Shown here piece by piece: positions 1-8,959 of a DNA stretch of 64,000 nt. The notes beneath the pieces were generated by a model. That model made no database searches and had not been told where the DNA came from. It saw only the letters and a list, made by a program, of their open reading frames with translations. A program made the translations under genes and the position numbers. The first letter of the stretch is position 1. Each line of letters begins with the position of its first letter. The stretch covers positions 124,001-188,000 of the forward strand of contig JAHWKY010000006.1 in assembly GCA_019347575.1 (NCBI GenBank), given 5' to 3'. Source of the DNA: Actinomycetota bacterium (lineage in GTDB: Bacteria; Actinomycetota; Nitriliruptoria; Nitriliruptorales; Nitriliruptoraceae).

Positions 1-432
1 GACTACGACCGCTGGACCGAGTTCGCACCGATGGTCGTCGACGTCGAGGTGGTCCATCCCGGGGACGACGATGGGAACGGCCTGCTCCGGCGCGTGATCT
101 ACCGGCTCCCGTTCGGCCGTCGCGGCGCGGCGCTCGAACTCGTGACCGACGTCGTGCCGGAGCGCGGGTACACCTACACGATGCTCGCGCACCGGCCCGG
201 CAACGATCAGACCGGTCGGGTGGAACTCGAGCCGGTCACCTCGGATCGGACACGGCTGCGGTTCGAGGAGCGCTACCACCTCACCACGTGGCCGTGGCGC
301 TGGTTGGAGGGGCCCATCTACCGCTTCATCAACCGACAGAACGAGCGCTCGATGGCGGCGGTCAGCGACTACCTCACCCGCCACCCGGAGTACCCGGGAT
401 CCGACGGCCGGACCGAGACGGGGTCGCGTTAG
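1..432 (+). CDS. SRPBCC / polyketide-cyclase-like protein, 5' end outside window
   Basis: The reading frame is open from base 1, so the start lies upstream; 143 residues are visible. The visible part shows the second half of a START/SRPBCC-like fold: a beta-rich middle, a conserved FEERYHL strand, then a long C-terminal helix beginning near GPIYRFINRQNERSM. Such proteins bind small hydrophobic ligands or act as polyketide cyclase/dehydrase-like enzymes; the ligand cannot be told from sequence. The gene ends convergently with the next one, overlapping it by 4 bases. The family call is moderately sure, the specific role unknown. Confidence 0.6.
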   Translation, partial: DYDRWTEFAPMVVDVEVVHPGDDDGNGLLRRVIYRLPFGRRGAALELVTDVVPERGYTYTMLAHRPGNDQTGRVELEPVTSDRTRLRFEERYHLTTWPWRWLEGPIYRFINRQNERSMAAVSDYLTRHPEYPGSDGRTETGSR

Positions 433-1007
433 ACGAGGTTGGCGAGCAGGGCCTCGTGGAGCTGCTCGTGGAAGATCCGGCGCCGCACCGACTCGATCGA
501 CGCGCGCAGATCGGACAGCGGCAGATGCGCATGGGCGCAGCTGGGTGGGCAGGACAGCACCACGCGGTACGCGTGCGCGCCGGCGTCGGGCGTGTGCACG
601 ACGACGAGCAGCCGCTGGTGGGTGTAGACGGGATCGGGGTCGACGCCTCCCAGGGCGTTGTGGTGCAGGCCGAAGCGCGCGAGGGCCGCCACGGTGCGGG
701 GGCTCCACTCGGGTGTCGCGAGGTCGAGCGCGAGGTCGAGGATCAGGTCGTTGTCGTGGTGCGGGGCCGGTGCCTCGACGAAGCGTGCCTGTCCCGTGCC
801 ATCGAGGTCGGGACGATCCGTGAGGTCGGCGAGGGCAGCTCGCAGGCGCTGGAGGTGGCGGAGCCGCTCGCCCGGATCGGCGGGACGCTCGGCCGCCGGG
901 AACGCGTGCACGTCGGCGTCGATCACGCGCTCGTGAGCGATGAGCTCCTCGACCGCGTCGTCGGCCACGGCCTCTCGGAACAGCTCGGTGAAGGCCTCAA
1001 GGCTCAC
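429..1007 (-). CDS. Hypothetical protein coupled to acyl-CoA dehydrogenase
   Basis: A 192-residue soluble protein of unrecognised family. The GTG start at 1007 overlaps the TGA stop of the upstream acyl-CoA dehydrogenase as GTGA, so the two are probably translated together; an upstream ATG in the same frame gives only Arg/Pro-rich shadow sequence and was rejected. The C-terminal half has a SCPPSCAHAHLPL segment with two Cys and two His that could bind metal, but no known domain is evident. Tight coupling suggests a role in the same acyl-CoA pathway, which is inference. Confidence 0.65.
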   Translation of the reverse strand: MSLEAFTELFREAVADDAVEELIAHERVIDADVHAFPAAERPADPGERLRHLQRLRAALADLTDRPDLDGTGQARFVEAPAPHHDNDLILDLALDLATPEWSPRTVAALARFGLHHNALGGVDPDPVYTHQRLLVVVHTPDAGAHAYRVVLSCPPSCAHAHLPLSDLRASIESVRRRIFHEQLHEALLANLV

Positions 1008-3244
1008 GTCGAAGGCTCGGGGTCGCGAGGCAGTCCCAGGAGCCGCTCGCCGATGACGTTGCGCTGGATCTCGGACGTCCCGCCCGCGATCGTGAGGCAG
1101 CGGTTGAGCAGGTAGGCGCGCGACCACCTGCCTCCGTCGCCGTCGGTGATCGCGCCGTCCGGCCCCAGCAGCGACAGCGCGAACTCCGAGACGCGCTGGT
1201 CGTGCTCGACGCCGAGGAGCTTGCGTACGCTCGCCCCGGGACCGGGGTCGGCCCCGGCGAGCTGGCGCAGCGTGGTGCGGTGGCTCAGCAGCCCCACCGA
1301 GAGGCCGTCACCGAGCAGGATCGCGAGCTCGTCGCGGATGCGCGGGTCGTCACGTTCGGGCCGGCTCTCCAGGAACCTCAGCAGGCCCTCGACACTGCCG
1401 CCGAAGGTCGTGCCGCTGGCCATGGCGACGCGCTCGTGTGCCAGGGTGTTGCGGGCGACGCGCCAGCCGCTGTCGACGTCGCCGACGACCTGGTCGTCGG
1501 GGACGAAGACGTCGGTGAGGAAGACCTCGTTGAACATCGCCTCGCCGGTCAGCTCCCGCAGGGGGCGCACGTCGACACCGTCGTTCTGCATGTCGACGAT
1601 GAAGTAGGTGATGCCGTCGTGCTTCGGGGCGTCGGGGTTGGTGCGTGCGAGGCAGATCGCGAGGTCCGCCTGCTGGGCGAGCGAGGTCCACACCTTCTGG
1701 CCGGTCAGGCGCCAGCCGCCGTCGACCCGGACCGCCTTGGTCTGCAGCGATGCGAGGTCGGAGCCGGCACCCGGTTCGGAGAACAGCTGGCACCAGGCGA
1801 TGTCGCCGTGCAGCGTCGGGCGGATGTAGCGGTCCTGCTGCTCGGGGGTGCCGTAGGTCAGCAGCGTCGGGATGACCCACTGCCCGATCGCGAGGCTCGG
1901 CCGTCGGATGCCGGCGTCGCGCAACTCGGCCTCGATGACGAGCTGCTCGATCGCGCCTGCGCCCCGCCCCCAGGGCTCGGGCATCTCCGCGACGAGGTAC
2001 CCCGCATCGGCCAGCTCGCGGTGCTGACCGTCCTCGTCGAGGTCGCGCACGCGCTCGACGAAGGCGCGGACCTCCTCACGGAAGGGCGCGGCCTCCTGCT
2101 GCGGCAGTTCCAGCTCGAGCTGTCGCCGCGTGCCGCCGAGTGCCAGGGCGGCCGCACGAGCACGCGCGGCGCGGGGCGCGTCCACGAGCTGGCGCACGGA
2201 AGCTGCGCGGCGCAGGTACAGGTGCGCGTCGTGCTCCCAGGTGAAGCCGATGCCGCCCAGGATCTGGATGCAGTGCTCAGCGTTGCGGAAGGCGTGCTCG
2301 ATCGCGACGGCGCCTGCGATGTTGGCTGCGAGTGCCGCCTGCTCATCGCCTGGCCGCTGGAGGTGTGCTTGCGCTGCGCCATTGGACTCATCGGCGGCAC
2401 CAGCGGCGTCCCACGCGAGTGCCCGCGCCTGTTCGGCGCGCACCAGCATGTCGGCGCAGCGGTGCTTGACGGCCTGGAACTGGCCGATGGGACGGCCGAA
2501 CTGCTCCCGGACCTTGGCGTACTCGACAGCGGTGTCGAGGCACCAACCGGCCACGCCGGCCGCCTCCGCAGCGAACAGCAGCAGCGCGCGGTCGGTGACT
2601 TCTTGCCGCGTCACGCCGTCGAGGACGCGCGCCTCGGGCACCTCGACCCCGTCGAAGTCCGCTCCGCCGACGGGACGGGTCGGGTCGAGGCTGTCGTAGG
2701 TCGTCGTGCCGACACCCTGCGCATCGACGACGAGCCACACCTCGTGGCCGTCGACGTCCTCGGCCCCACCGACGACGAGGACGTCGGCAGTGTCCGCGGA
2801 CAGGACGGGACGGGCCGAGCCACGCAGTCGGAAGCCGCCATCGCTGCGGCTCACGTGCACATCCCCGTGTGCCAGCGCCACGCCGCCGATCGACTCGCCG
2901 CTCGCGAACCGTGGGAGCAGCTCAGCTCGCTGCTCGTCGGAGCCGAAGCGCTCGACGAGGACCGACGCCAGGATCGTCGCCAGGAGCGGACCCGGGGCGA
3001 GCGCGCGGCCGAGCTCCTCGAGCACGCAGGCCGCCTCGAGCAGCCCGTAGCCCGCTCCGCCGTGCCGCTCCGACAGGTGCAGGCCGGTCCAGCCCTGCGC
3101 GACGAGGTCGTCCCAGAACTTCGGCAGGCCGCTGGCCTCACCCTCCGCGTACGCGCGCGGCACCTCGGGCCCGCAGCGCGCGGCCACCCAGCGACGCGCC
3201 GCGTCGTGCAGCGCCTCGTGTTCCTCGGTCACGCCGATCGGCAT
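1004..3244 (-). CDS. Tandem (double-domain) acyl-CoA dehydrogenase
   Basis: A 746-residue flavoprotein made of two acyl-CoA dehydrogenase modules in one chain, each roughly 360-380 residues. Module 1 starts with TEEHEALHDAARRWV and has a GGIGFTWEHD segment. Module 2 carries the FAD/substrate motif WCQLFSEPGAGSDLAS and the C-terminal signature AGGTSEIQRNVIGER. These enzymes form the alpha,beta double bond of acyl-CoAs in fatty acid or sterol/side-chain breakdown. The ATG at 3244 has GGGAGG six bases upstream and is preferred to the ATG 39 bases earlier. Fused pairs are known in actinobacteria; the substrate cannot be assigned. Confidence 0.85.
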   Translation of the reverse strand: MPIGVTEEHEALHDAARRWVAARCGPEVPRAYAEGEASGLPKFWDDLVAQGWTGLHLSERHGGAGYGLLEAACVLEELGRALAPGPLLATILASVLVERFGSDEQRAELLPRFASGESIGGVALAHGDVHVSRSDGGFRLRGSARPVLSADTADVLVVGGAEDVDGHEVWLVVDAQGVGTTTYDSLDPTRPVGGADFDGVEVPEARVLDGVTRQEVTDRALLLFAAEAAGVAGWCLDTAVEYAKVREQFGRPIGQFQAVKHRCADMLVRAEQARALAWDAAGAADESNGAAQAHLQRPGDEQAALAANIAGAVAIEHAFRNAEHCIQILGGIGFTWEHDAHLYLRRAASVRQLVDAPRAARARAAALALGGTRRQLELELPQQEAAPFREEVRAFVERVRDLDEDGQHRELADAGYLVAEMPEPWGRGAGAIEQLVIEAELRDAGIRRPSLAIGQWVIPTLLTYGTPEQQDRYIRPTLHGDIAWCQLFSEPGAGSDLASLQTKAVRVDGGWRLTGQKVWTSLAQQADLAICLARTNPDAPKHDGITYFIVDMQNDGVDVRPLRELTGEAMFNEVFLTDVFVPDDQVVGDVDSGWRVARNTLAHERVAMASGTTFGGSVEGLLRFLESRPERDDPRIRDELAILLGDGLSVGLLSHRTTLRQLAGADPGPGASVRKLLGVEHDQRVSEFALSLLGPDGAITDGDGGRWSRAYLLNRCLTIAGGTSEIQRNVIGERLLGLPRDPEPST

Positions 3245-3304
3245 CGCGCCCTCCCGCTCGGGCGCATCCTGCCACGCACCCACCCTGACACCAACGCGAG
3301 TACG

Positions 3305-5509
3305 TCAGGCGGCGCGCCAGCCTCGGAAGCGACGCAGACGCAGCGAGTTGGCGACCACCGACACGCTCGAGAAGCCCATGGCCGCCGCGGCGATCATCGG
3401 GTTGAGCGCGCCCGCCGCGGCGAGCGGGATCGCCGCGACGTTGTAGAGGAACGCCCAGACGAGGTTGCTGCGGATCGTCCCGAGCGTGCGCCGCGACAGC
3501 GCGACCGCGTCAGCAGCCGCACGCGGGTCACCCGAGACGAGGGTGATGTCGCCGGTCTCGATGGCGATGTCCGATCCGGTGCCGATGGCGATACCCAGAT
3601 CCGCCTGGGCCAGCGCGGGGGCGTCGTTGATCCCGTCGCCGAGGAACGCGACCGTGTGCCCCTCGCTCTGAAGGCGGGCGACGACGTCAGCCTTGTCGCC
3701 AGGGAGCACCCCGGCGATGACCTCGTCGATCCCGACGGTCTCCGCGACGACACCTGCCGTGGTCGGGTTGTCGCCGGTGACGAGCAGCACGCGCAGTCCG
3801 AGGTCGTGGAACGCGGCGACCGCGGCGGACGCTCCGTCCTTCAGCGTGTCCTCGACCGACAGCACCGCGACGGCGACGCCGTCGATCGCTGCGACGACCG
3901 ACGTGCGGCCACGGCTCTCCTGGGCCTGGAGTGCCTCGACGAGGTGATCGCTGGATACCGCCCCCTCCGAGCTCAGCCAACCTCGGCGGCCGACCAGGAC
4001 CTCGTGCTCGTCGACGGTCGCACGGACACCCCGCCCCGGAACGTTGGCGAACGCCGACACCCGGGGGAGGGGGGCGCCATCGAGACGTGCACGGAGTCCA
4101 GCGGCGATGGCGCGCGCGACCGGGTGCTCCGAGGCGTCCTCGGCCGCCGCGATCGGTCGGAGGTCGACGCCGTCGGCGGCGATGACGTCCGCGAGCGACA
4201 TCTCCCCACGCGTGATCGTGCCCGTCTTATCGGTGATGATGGTGTCGATGCGTTTGGTCGCCTCGAGCGTCTCGGCACCCTTGACCAGAACCCCCAGGGA
4301 CGCGCCCCGGCCGGTCCCGACCATGATGGCCGTCGGCGTGGCGAGCCCGAGTGCGCACGGGCACGCGATGACGAGGACCGCGACGGCGCGGGTGACGGCA
4401 TCACCGATGGGCACGCCCGTGAGGAGCGCGAGGGTGAACGCGCCCGCGGCGATGAGCAGCACGATCGGCACGAACACCGCGGAGACGCGGTCGACGAGGC
4501 GCTCGACCGGAGCCTTGCCGCCCTGCGCCTGCGCGACCTGCTCGATGATCCGGGCCAGGACCGTCTGCGCCCCGACGCGAGTCGCTTCCACGATCAGTCG
4601 TCCACCCTCGTTCACGGTCCCGCCGACGAGACCGTCGCCTGGAGCGACGTCGACCGGCACCGGCTCGCCGGTGACCATCGAGGTGTCGACGGCGCTCTCG
4701 CCGGTGACGACGACGCCATCGGTGGCGATGCGTTCGCCGGGGCGGACGACGAAGCGGTCTCCGACGGCTAGCGCCTCGACGGCGACCTCGCGGCCGTCCT
4801 CGAGCCGAGCGGTCTTCGTGCCCAACTCCAGGAGGCGACGGATCGCTTGCGACGACCGGCCCTTGGCTCGATGCTCGAACCAGCGGCCGAGCAGGATGAC
4901 GGTGACGATGACCGCCGCGACCTCGAAGTAGACGTGGTAGTCGGCCGGGTCCAGCGTGAGCGCCGCGAGCGACCACCCGAACGCGACGAGCGTGCCCATC
5001 GAGACGAGGGTGTCCATCGTCACGCTGCCGTGGCGCAGGTTGATGGCGGCGTTGCGGTGGAACTCGCGCCCAGACCACACGATGACCGGCGTGGCGAGGG
5101 CCGCCGCGAGCCACTCCCAGCCCTCGAACTGCAGCGGCATGAGCATGCTGATGAGCAGCAGCGGAACGGTGAGGATCGCGGCGGTGAACAGCGAGCGCAG
5201 CAGCTTGCGGTCGCGATCCCGGTACGCGGCCTCGTCGTCCACCACGTCCGGGATGGCGTAGCCGATGCTCTCGACCTTCGTCCGCATGGCCTGCAGATCC
5301 ACACGCCCCGGGTCGTAGGTCACCACCGCGCGGTGCGTCGCGTAGTTGACGTCCGCCTGCTCGACGCCCTCGACCCTCCCGAGCGCGCGACCGATCCGCG
5401 TCGCGCACGCCGCGCACGTCATGCCCTCGACGGGAAGCGTGATCGCGGTGCGAGCCGGGGTCGGGGCGGACGGAACGGGCGGGGCGGTGTCGGCGCTCAT
5501 AGCGGGCAT
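3305..5509 (-). CDS. copA: Copper-translocating P1B-type ATPase (CopA-like)
   Basis: About 734 residues. In order: one heavy-metal-associated domain with GMTCAACA near residue 30, eight expected membrane helices, the intramembrane motif IACPCALGLATPTA (CPC, typical of Cu+ pumps), the phosphorylation loop DKTGT, an SEHPVARAI motif (HP of the nucleotide domain), TGDN and GDGINDAPALAQAD. The enzyme would export Cu(I) or Ag(I) at ATP cost. Start is ATG 5509 or ATG 5500; neither has a clear ribosome site, and a perfect CsoR-type palindrome ends 8 bases before the first. No CsoR or copper chaperone gene lies beside it. Confidence 0.92.
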   Translation of the reverse strand: MPAMSADTAPPVPSAPTPARTAITLPVEGMTCAACATRIGRALGRVEGVEQADVNYATHRAVVTYDPGRVDLQAMRTKVESIGYAIPDVVDDEAAYRDRDRKLLRSLFTAAILTVPLLLISMLMPLQFEGWEWLAAALATPVIVWSGREFHRNAAINLRHGSVTMDTLVSMGTLVAFGWSLAALTLDPADYHVYFEVAAVIVTVILLGRWFEHRAKGRSSQAIRRLLELGTKTARLEDGREVAVEALAVGDRFVVRPGERIATDGVVVTGESAVDTSMVTGEPVPVDVAPGDGLVGGTVNEGGRLIVEATRVGAQTVLARIIEQVAQAQGGKAPVERLVDRVSAVFVPIVLLIAAGAFTLALLTGVPIGDAVTRAVAVLVIACPCALGLATPTAIMVGTGRGASLGVLVKGAETLEATKRIDTIITDKTGTITRGEMSLADVIAADGVDLRPIAAAEDASEHPVARAIAAGLRARLDGAPLPRVSAFANVPGRGVRATVDEHEVLVGRRGWLSSEGAVSSDHLVEALQAQESRGRTSVVAAIDGVAVAVLSVEDTLKDGASAAVAAFHDLGLRVLLVTGDNPTTAGVVAETVGIDEVIAGVLPGDKADVVARLQSEGHTVAFLGDGINDAPALAQADLGIAIGTGSDIAIETGDITLVSGDPRAAADAVALSRRTLGTIRSNLVWAFLYNVAAIPLAAAGALNPMIAAAAMGFSSVSVVANSLRLRRFRGWRAA

Positions 5510-5516
5510 GCTACAG

Positions 5517-5533
5517 ATACCCCCTGGGGGTAT
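5517..5533 (-). promoter_or_regulatory. CsoR-type copper operator upstream of copA
   Basis: A 17-base perfect palindrome, ATACCCCC-T-GGGGGTAT, lies immediately upstream of the copper ATPase start. It has the TACCC(N)GGGTA shape of operators bound by CsoR-family Cu(I) repressors. Its closeness to the start codon suggests that the repressor covers the transcription start of a leaderless or very short-leader mRNA. The regulator itself is not in this window. Confidence 0.75.
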
Positions 5534-5556
5534 GCAAATCCCACCCAAGCTGGGGA

Positions 5557-6555
5557 TCAGCCGGTCTCGGTGGCGTCGGTGGGGTCGGCGGCGTCGATGG
5601 CGAGGGAACGCCCCGACCGCGGATCGGCGACGGCGAGGCGGAGGTGCCAGCCGGTGTCCTCGCTGCCTTCGTCGAACAGGTACCACTCGAGCTCGGACAG
5701 CCGCGCTCCCAGCTCGTCTGCAGCCGCCCCGTACGGCAGCTCGGTCAGGAGGTGCGCGAACCAGAAGGCGTGGGAGCGCCCCGCCGCCCCACCCCGACGC
5801 CGGCCGTGCACGCCTCCCGACGACGCGACCCAGACGATCCGCGCGAACGCCTCCTGCAGCGTCAGCGGCGTCAGACGCACGACGCCGGCGACGAGCGCGG
5901 CGACCGCGCCTGCCGCGTCACCGGCGCCGACCATGACGTGACACCAGCCCCCGGACTGCTCCACCCAGGGGGTGACGAGGTCGGTAGCGGCCCGCTCGAG
6001 CGCGTCGTCCTCCACCGGTGACGCGGGCGGGGCGTCGATGTACCGGGGCGCGGTGGCGGGCAGCGGTGGTCCGTCCTGCAGCAGCTCGTCGGCGCGGTAG
6101 ACGGGCAGCGCGTAGTCGGGCTCCCACGACGTCAGGTGCAGAGGGAGCTCCAGCTCATCGGGGCGGGCGCGGTCATCATCGCGCAGGTCCTCGCTCCGCA
6201 GGATCCGCTCCTGCGCCACGGTCGCCGCCACGACGGGCGCATCGAGGTGATCCGCGAGGTCGTGCCAGGTGTGGGTGGACGCGGCCACCTCGGTCAGAGG
6301 GCCGAGCGCGAACCGCGCCGCCCCGGGCTCGAGCACCGACGCGGCCAGCCCGCCCGGGGCCTCGAGGGCGATGCGGTACTCGGCGTACTGGGCGACGCCC
6401 CACAGCTGCTTGCCGGTCAGCTCGGCGGCCTCGTTGCAGCGGTCGCGGAGCACGAGCACCGTGTCCCAGTCGCCGCGGTTGACGAGGCGGTCGACCTCAG
6501 CCAGAAGATGGTCGGGATCGCCCCGGTGGAGCAGCTCGCCGAGCGGCGATGTCAC
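5557..6555 (-). CDS. Hypothetical protein downstream of FKBP lipoprotein
   Basis: A 332-residue protein without a recognised domain. The GTG start at 6555 overlaps the TGA of the FKBP gene as GTGA, so the upstream in-frame Arg-rich extension is not coding. The middle is rich in Asp/Glu and ends in an acidic stretch (SELEWYLFDEGSEDTGWHLRLAVAD) that looks like a folded beta-sheet domain. A central Gly/Ala helix (GAGDAAGAVAALVAG) may pack internally; there is no signal peptide. The function is unknown; coupling to FKBP is the only clue. Confidence 0.7.
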   Translation of the reverse strand: MTSPLGELLHRGDPDHLLAEVDRLVNRGDWDTVLVLRDRCNEAAELTGKQLWGVAQYAEYRIALEAPGGLAASVLEPGAARFALGPLTEVAASTHTWHDLADHLDAPVVAATVAQERILRSEDLRDDDRARPDELELPLHLTSWEPDYALPVYRADELLQDGPPLPATAPRYIDAPPASPVEDDALERAATDLVTPWVEQSGGWCHVMVGAGDAAGAVAALVAGVVRLTPLTLQEAFARIVWVASSGGVHGRRRGGAAGRSHAFWFAHLLTELPYGAAADELGARLSELEWYLFDEGSEDTGWHLRLAVADPRSGRSLAIDAADPTDATETG

Positions 6556-7061
6556 GACACCGACAGCAGGTCGACCACGAAGACCAGCGTCTCGTTGGGA
6601 CCGATGTCCGGGGGGACACCGCGTTCGCCGTACGCCATGCCGGGCGGGATCACCAGGCGACGTCGACCGCCTTCGTGCATGCCCTCGACGCCCTCGTCCC
6701 ACCCCGGGATCACATCGCCGGCGCCCAACTGGAAACTGAACGTCGTCCCGCGGTCCCATGACGCGTCGAACTGCTCACCGGTCGTCCACGCCACGCCGAC
6801 GTAGTGGACCTCGACGGTCGACCCGGCGGTCGCCTCGTCGCCCTCACCTACCACGAGATCCTCGACGACCAGCTCGGCCGGTGGGTCGCCCTCGGACACC
6901 TCGACCTCGGGTTTCTGGCCCAGGTCCTGCGTTGGCGTCGGGCCAGCGGCGGTGTCGTCCGTGGTCGCATCGTCGTCGCCGCATCCGGTCGCGAGCAGTG
7001 TGAGGACGAGCAGCGCGCAAGCCCCGAGGAGCCAGGGCGACGATCGTGGACGTGCGTGCAC
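6552..7061 (-). CDS. FKBP-type peptidyl-prolyl isomerase lipoprotein
   Basis: 169 residues. The N-terminus is a lipoprotein signal: charged head, hydrophobic core, then the lipobox LATGC at residues about 23-27, followed by an acidic DDD/Thr linker. The rest is one FKBP domain with VEVHYVGVAW, a GTTFSFQLGAGDVIPGWDEG core and MAYGERGVP, ending at VFVVDLLSVS. It would catalyse proline cis/trans isomerisation for proteins outside the membrane. It is followed with a 4-base overlap by an unknown gene and is divergent from the antiporter gene. Confidence 0.9.
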   Translation of the reverse strand: MHARPRSSPWLLGACALLVLTLLATGCGDDDATTDDTAAGPTPTQDLGQKPEVEVSEGDPPAELVVEDLVVGEGDEATAGSTVEVHYVGVAWTTGEQFDASWDRGTTFSFQLGAGDVIPGWDEGVEGMHEGGRRRLVIPPGMAYGERGVPPDIGPNETLVFVVDLLSVS

Positions 7062-7126
7062 GGGGATGCTCCGGGTCTTTCGAGTCGGGCAGGAGGCTAC
7101 CTACCTCACGGTTAGCCTCGCGCGCC

Positions 7127-8077
7127 ATGGTCCTCATCCCGCTCCTCGGCGTGGTAGCCGGGCTCGTGCTGTTGACCTACTCGGCGGACCAGTTCGTCGT
7201 CGGAGCCGGCCGACTCGCGGTTCGGCTGCGGCTGTCGACCGTGCTCATCGGCGCGGTCGTCATCGGGCTGGGGACCAGCGCACCCGAGCTCGTGGTCTCG
7301 GGACTCGCTGCGGGACGGGGCCTGCTCGACCTCGCGGTGGGCAACATCGTGGGTTCGAACACGGCCAACCTGACCCTCGTGCTGGGCGTCGCGGCGATGG
7401 TCGTCCCCATCACGGTGCACTCGGGGACCTTGAAGCGAGAGGCGCCGATCTCGGTCCTCAGCGTGATCGGGTTCGCCGTCCTGCTGCAGGGCGGGTTGAG
7501 CCGACTCGAGGGGGCGTTCATGCTCGGCGCGCTCGTCGTCGCGTTCGGCGCCATCATCGTCGGGACCCGGACGGGCGACGAGGAGCTCAGCGCGGAGGTC
7601 GAGGAGTTCCTCGAGGACCACACCGCTGGTGCGCGGCTGTGGCCGGACGTGGTCAGGACCCTGCTGGGCCTGGTCGGCACGCTCGTGTCGGCGCAGATCC
7701 TGGTCGAGTCGGCGCGATCGATCGCTACGGACTTCGGGCTCGCCGAGGGCTTCGTGGGCGTGACCATCGTCGCGGTCGGGACCTCACTACCCGAGCTTGC
7801 GACGAGCCTGCAGGCGGCACGGAAGAACGAGACCGATCTGATCGTGGGCAACCTGCTCGGCTCCAACATCTTCAACAGCCTCGCGGTCGGTGGAACCGTC
7901 GCCTTGGCCGGGCCGGGAACGGTGGCCGATCCGTCCCTCGGCAGCGTGGGCGCCGCGATGATGGTGGTCGTCGCGGTCGTGGCCGGGTGGTTCATGATGA
8001 CGGAGCGCGAGGTCGTGCGCTGGGAGGGTGTCGTGCTGCTCGCCGCCTGGGTCGCCCTCCTGCCGTTCCTGGCCTGA
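7127..8077 (+). CDS. Calcium/sodium antiporter, CaCA/YrbG family
   Basis: 316 residues with about ten membrane helices in two inverted halves. Each half carries an alpha-repeat: GLGTSAPELVVS followed by GNIVGSNTANL in the first, and VGTSLPELATS followed by GNLLGSNIFNSL in the second. The two Glu residues in SAPEL and SLPEL are the cation ligands of the family. It would exchange Ca2+ (or K+) for Na+ or H+. The ATG at 7127 begins directly with the first helix. A central acidic loop (GDEELSAEVEEFLEDH) separates the halves, as usual. Confidence 0.92.
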   Translation: MVLIPLLGVVAGLVLLTYSADQFVVGAGRLAVRLRLSTVLIGAVVIGLGTSAPELVVSGLAAGRGLLDLAVGNIVGSNTANLTLVLGVAAMVVPITVHSGTLKREAPISVLSVIGFAVLLQGGLSRLEGAFMLGALVVAFGAIIVGTRTGDEELSAEVEEFLEDHTAGARLWPDVVRTLLGLVGTLVSAQILVESARSIATDFGLAEGFVGVTIVAVGTSLPELATSLQAARKNETDLIVGNLLGSNIFNSLAVGGTVALAGPGTVADPSLGSVGAAMMVVVAVVAGWFMMTEREVVRWEGVVLLAAWVALLPFLA

Positions 8078-8169
8078 TCCAGGACGATCGACCGCCGCTC
8101 AGTACGCTCGCGACTCCGCGGACGGTGAGGCGCCACGTGGCCGAGGAAGAGGCGTACGACTACGGCGAG

Positions 8170-8916
8170 ATGCTCGTCGTGCAGCACGGCGACATCACCG
8201 GCCCGTCCGCGCTCACACCGGTGCTCGACGCCCGCGCGGGGCAACGCCCCTACCGCATCGTGCGCGTCGATCAGGGCGACGAGCTCCCGGTCGACCGCTC
8301 GCGGCTGCGCGGCGTGCTCGTCCTGGGCGGCTACGTGAGCGTGCTCGACGCCCCGCAGCTTCCGTGGCTCGCGGCCGAGATCGAGTGGCTGCGCGAGACC
8401 ATCGAGTTGGGGGTCCCGGCCTTCGGGATCTGCCTGGGCCACCAGCTCATCGCCCAGGCGATGGGAGGCCGGGTCGTCCAACGCCCCCGACCTGAGATCG
8501 GTTTCATCCCGATCGACCGCACCGAGGTCGCCGACGACGACGAGATCTGGGCCGGCTGGCCCAACGGCATGCCCGTGCTGGTCATCCACGACGACGAGGT
8601 CGCCGAGCTGCCGGAGGGGGCCCAGGTCATGGCCACCGGCACCGACGGCTACACCTCGTTCCGTCTGGCTGATGGCCTCAGCTACGGGGTGCAGTTCCAC
8701 CCGGAGACCAGCGCCGAGCTGTTCGCCGAGTGGGCACAGCGGCCCCAGAACGTGCCACGGTTCGATGCTGCGGGTGTCGACGCCGAGACGCTGGTGCTCG
8801 AGGCGAAGCAGCGCGAGCCGTTCCTCCGTGCCGGTGGCCTGGCCCTCGTCGGGCGGTGGATCGACGGCATCGTCGGGCGCGACGATCCCACGCCCCGACG
8901 CGGACGGCGACGTTGA
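8170..8916 (+). CDS. Class I glutamine amidotransferase-like protein
   Basis: 248 residues with the triad glutaminase fold: the nucleophile elbow FGICLGHQL (Cys) and QFHPETS (His, Glu) are present, and the N-terminal GGYVSVLD replaces the usual GGPxSV. Relatives are GMP-synthase-like stand-alone amidotransferases that release ammonia from glutamine or cleave gamma-glutamyl compounds; the partner is not visible. Start is ATG 8170; in-frame GTG codons at 8125 and 8137, the latter with GAGG upstream, would add 15 or 11 residues. It follows the antiporter on the same strand and ends at a bidirectional hairpin. Confidence 0.8.
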   Translation: MLVVQHGDITGPSALTPVLDARAGQRPYRIVRVDQGDELPVDRSRLRGVLVLGGYVSVLDAPQLPWLAAEIEWLRETIELGVPAFGICLGHQLIAQAMGGRVVQRPRPEIGFIPIDRTEVADDDEIWAGWPNGMPVLVIHDDEVAELPEGAQVMATGTDGYTSFRLADGLSYGVQFHPETSAELFAEWAQRPQNVPRFDAAGVDAETLVLEAKQREPFLRAGGLALVGRWIDGIVGRDDPTPRRGRRR

Positions 8917-8919
8917 AGA

Positions 8920-8945
8920 GTTGAGTGCGTGAGAACGTACTCAAC
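8920..8945. terminator. Bidirectional terminator hairpin between convergent genes
   Basis: An 11-bp stem (GTTGAGTGCGT / ACGTACTCAAC, one G-U pair) with GAGA loop lies between the stop codons of the plus-strand amidotransferase and the minus-strand M23 peptidase. Its position between converging genes fits a shared intrinsic terminator, though a U-tract is weak. Confidence 0.65.
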
Positions 8946-8959
8946 ACTTCAGGCTCACG

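Noticed and set aside
1202-4771. 1189-codon open frame on the plus strand
   Set aside because: It is antisense to the acyl-CoA dehydrogenase and copper ATPase genes, is very Arg/Asp-rich, and matches no family; high GC removes stops on the opposite strand.
6952-8169. Upstream part of the amidotransferase frame
   Set aside because: It runs in another frame across the Ca2+/Na+ antiporter gene and is Arg/Gly-rich shadow sequence.
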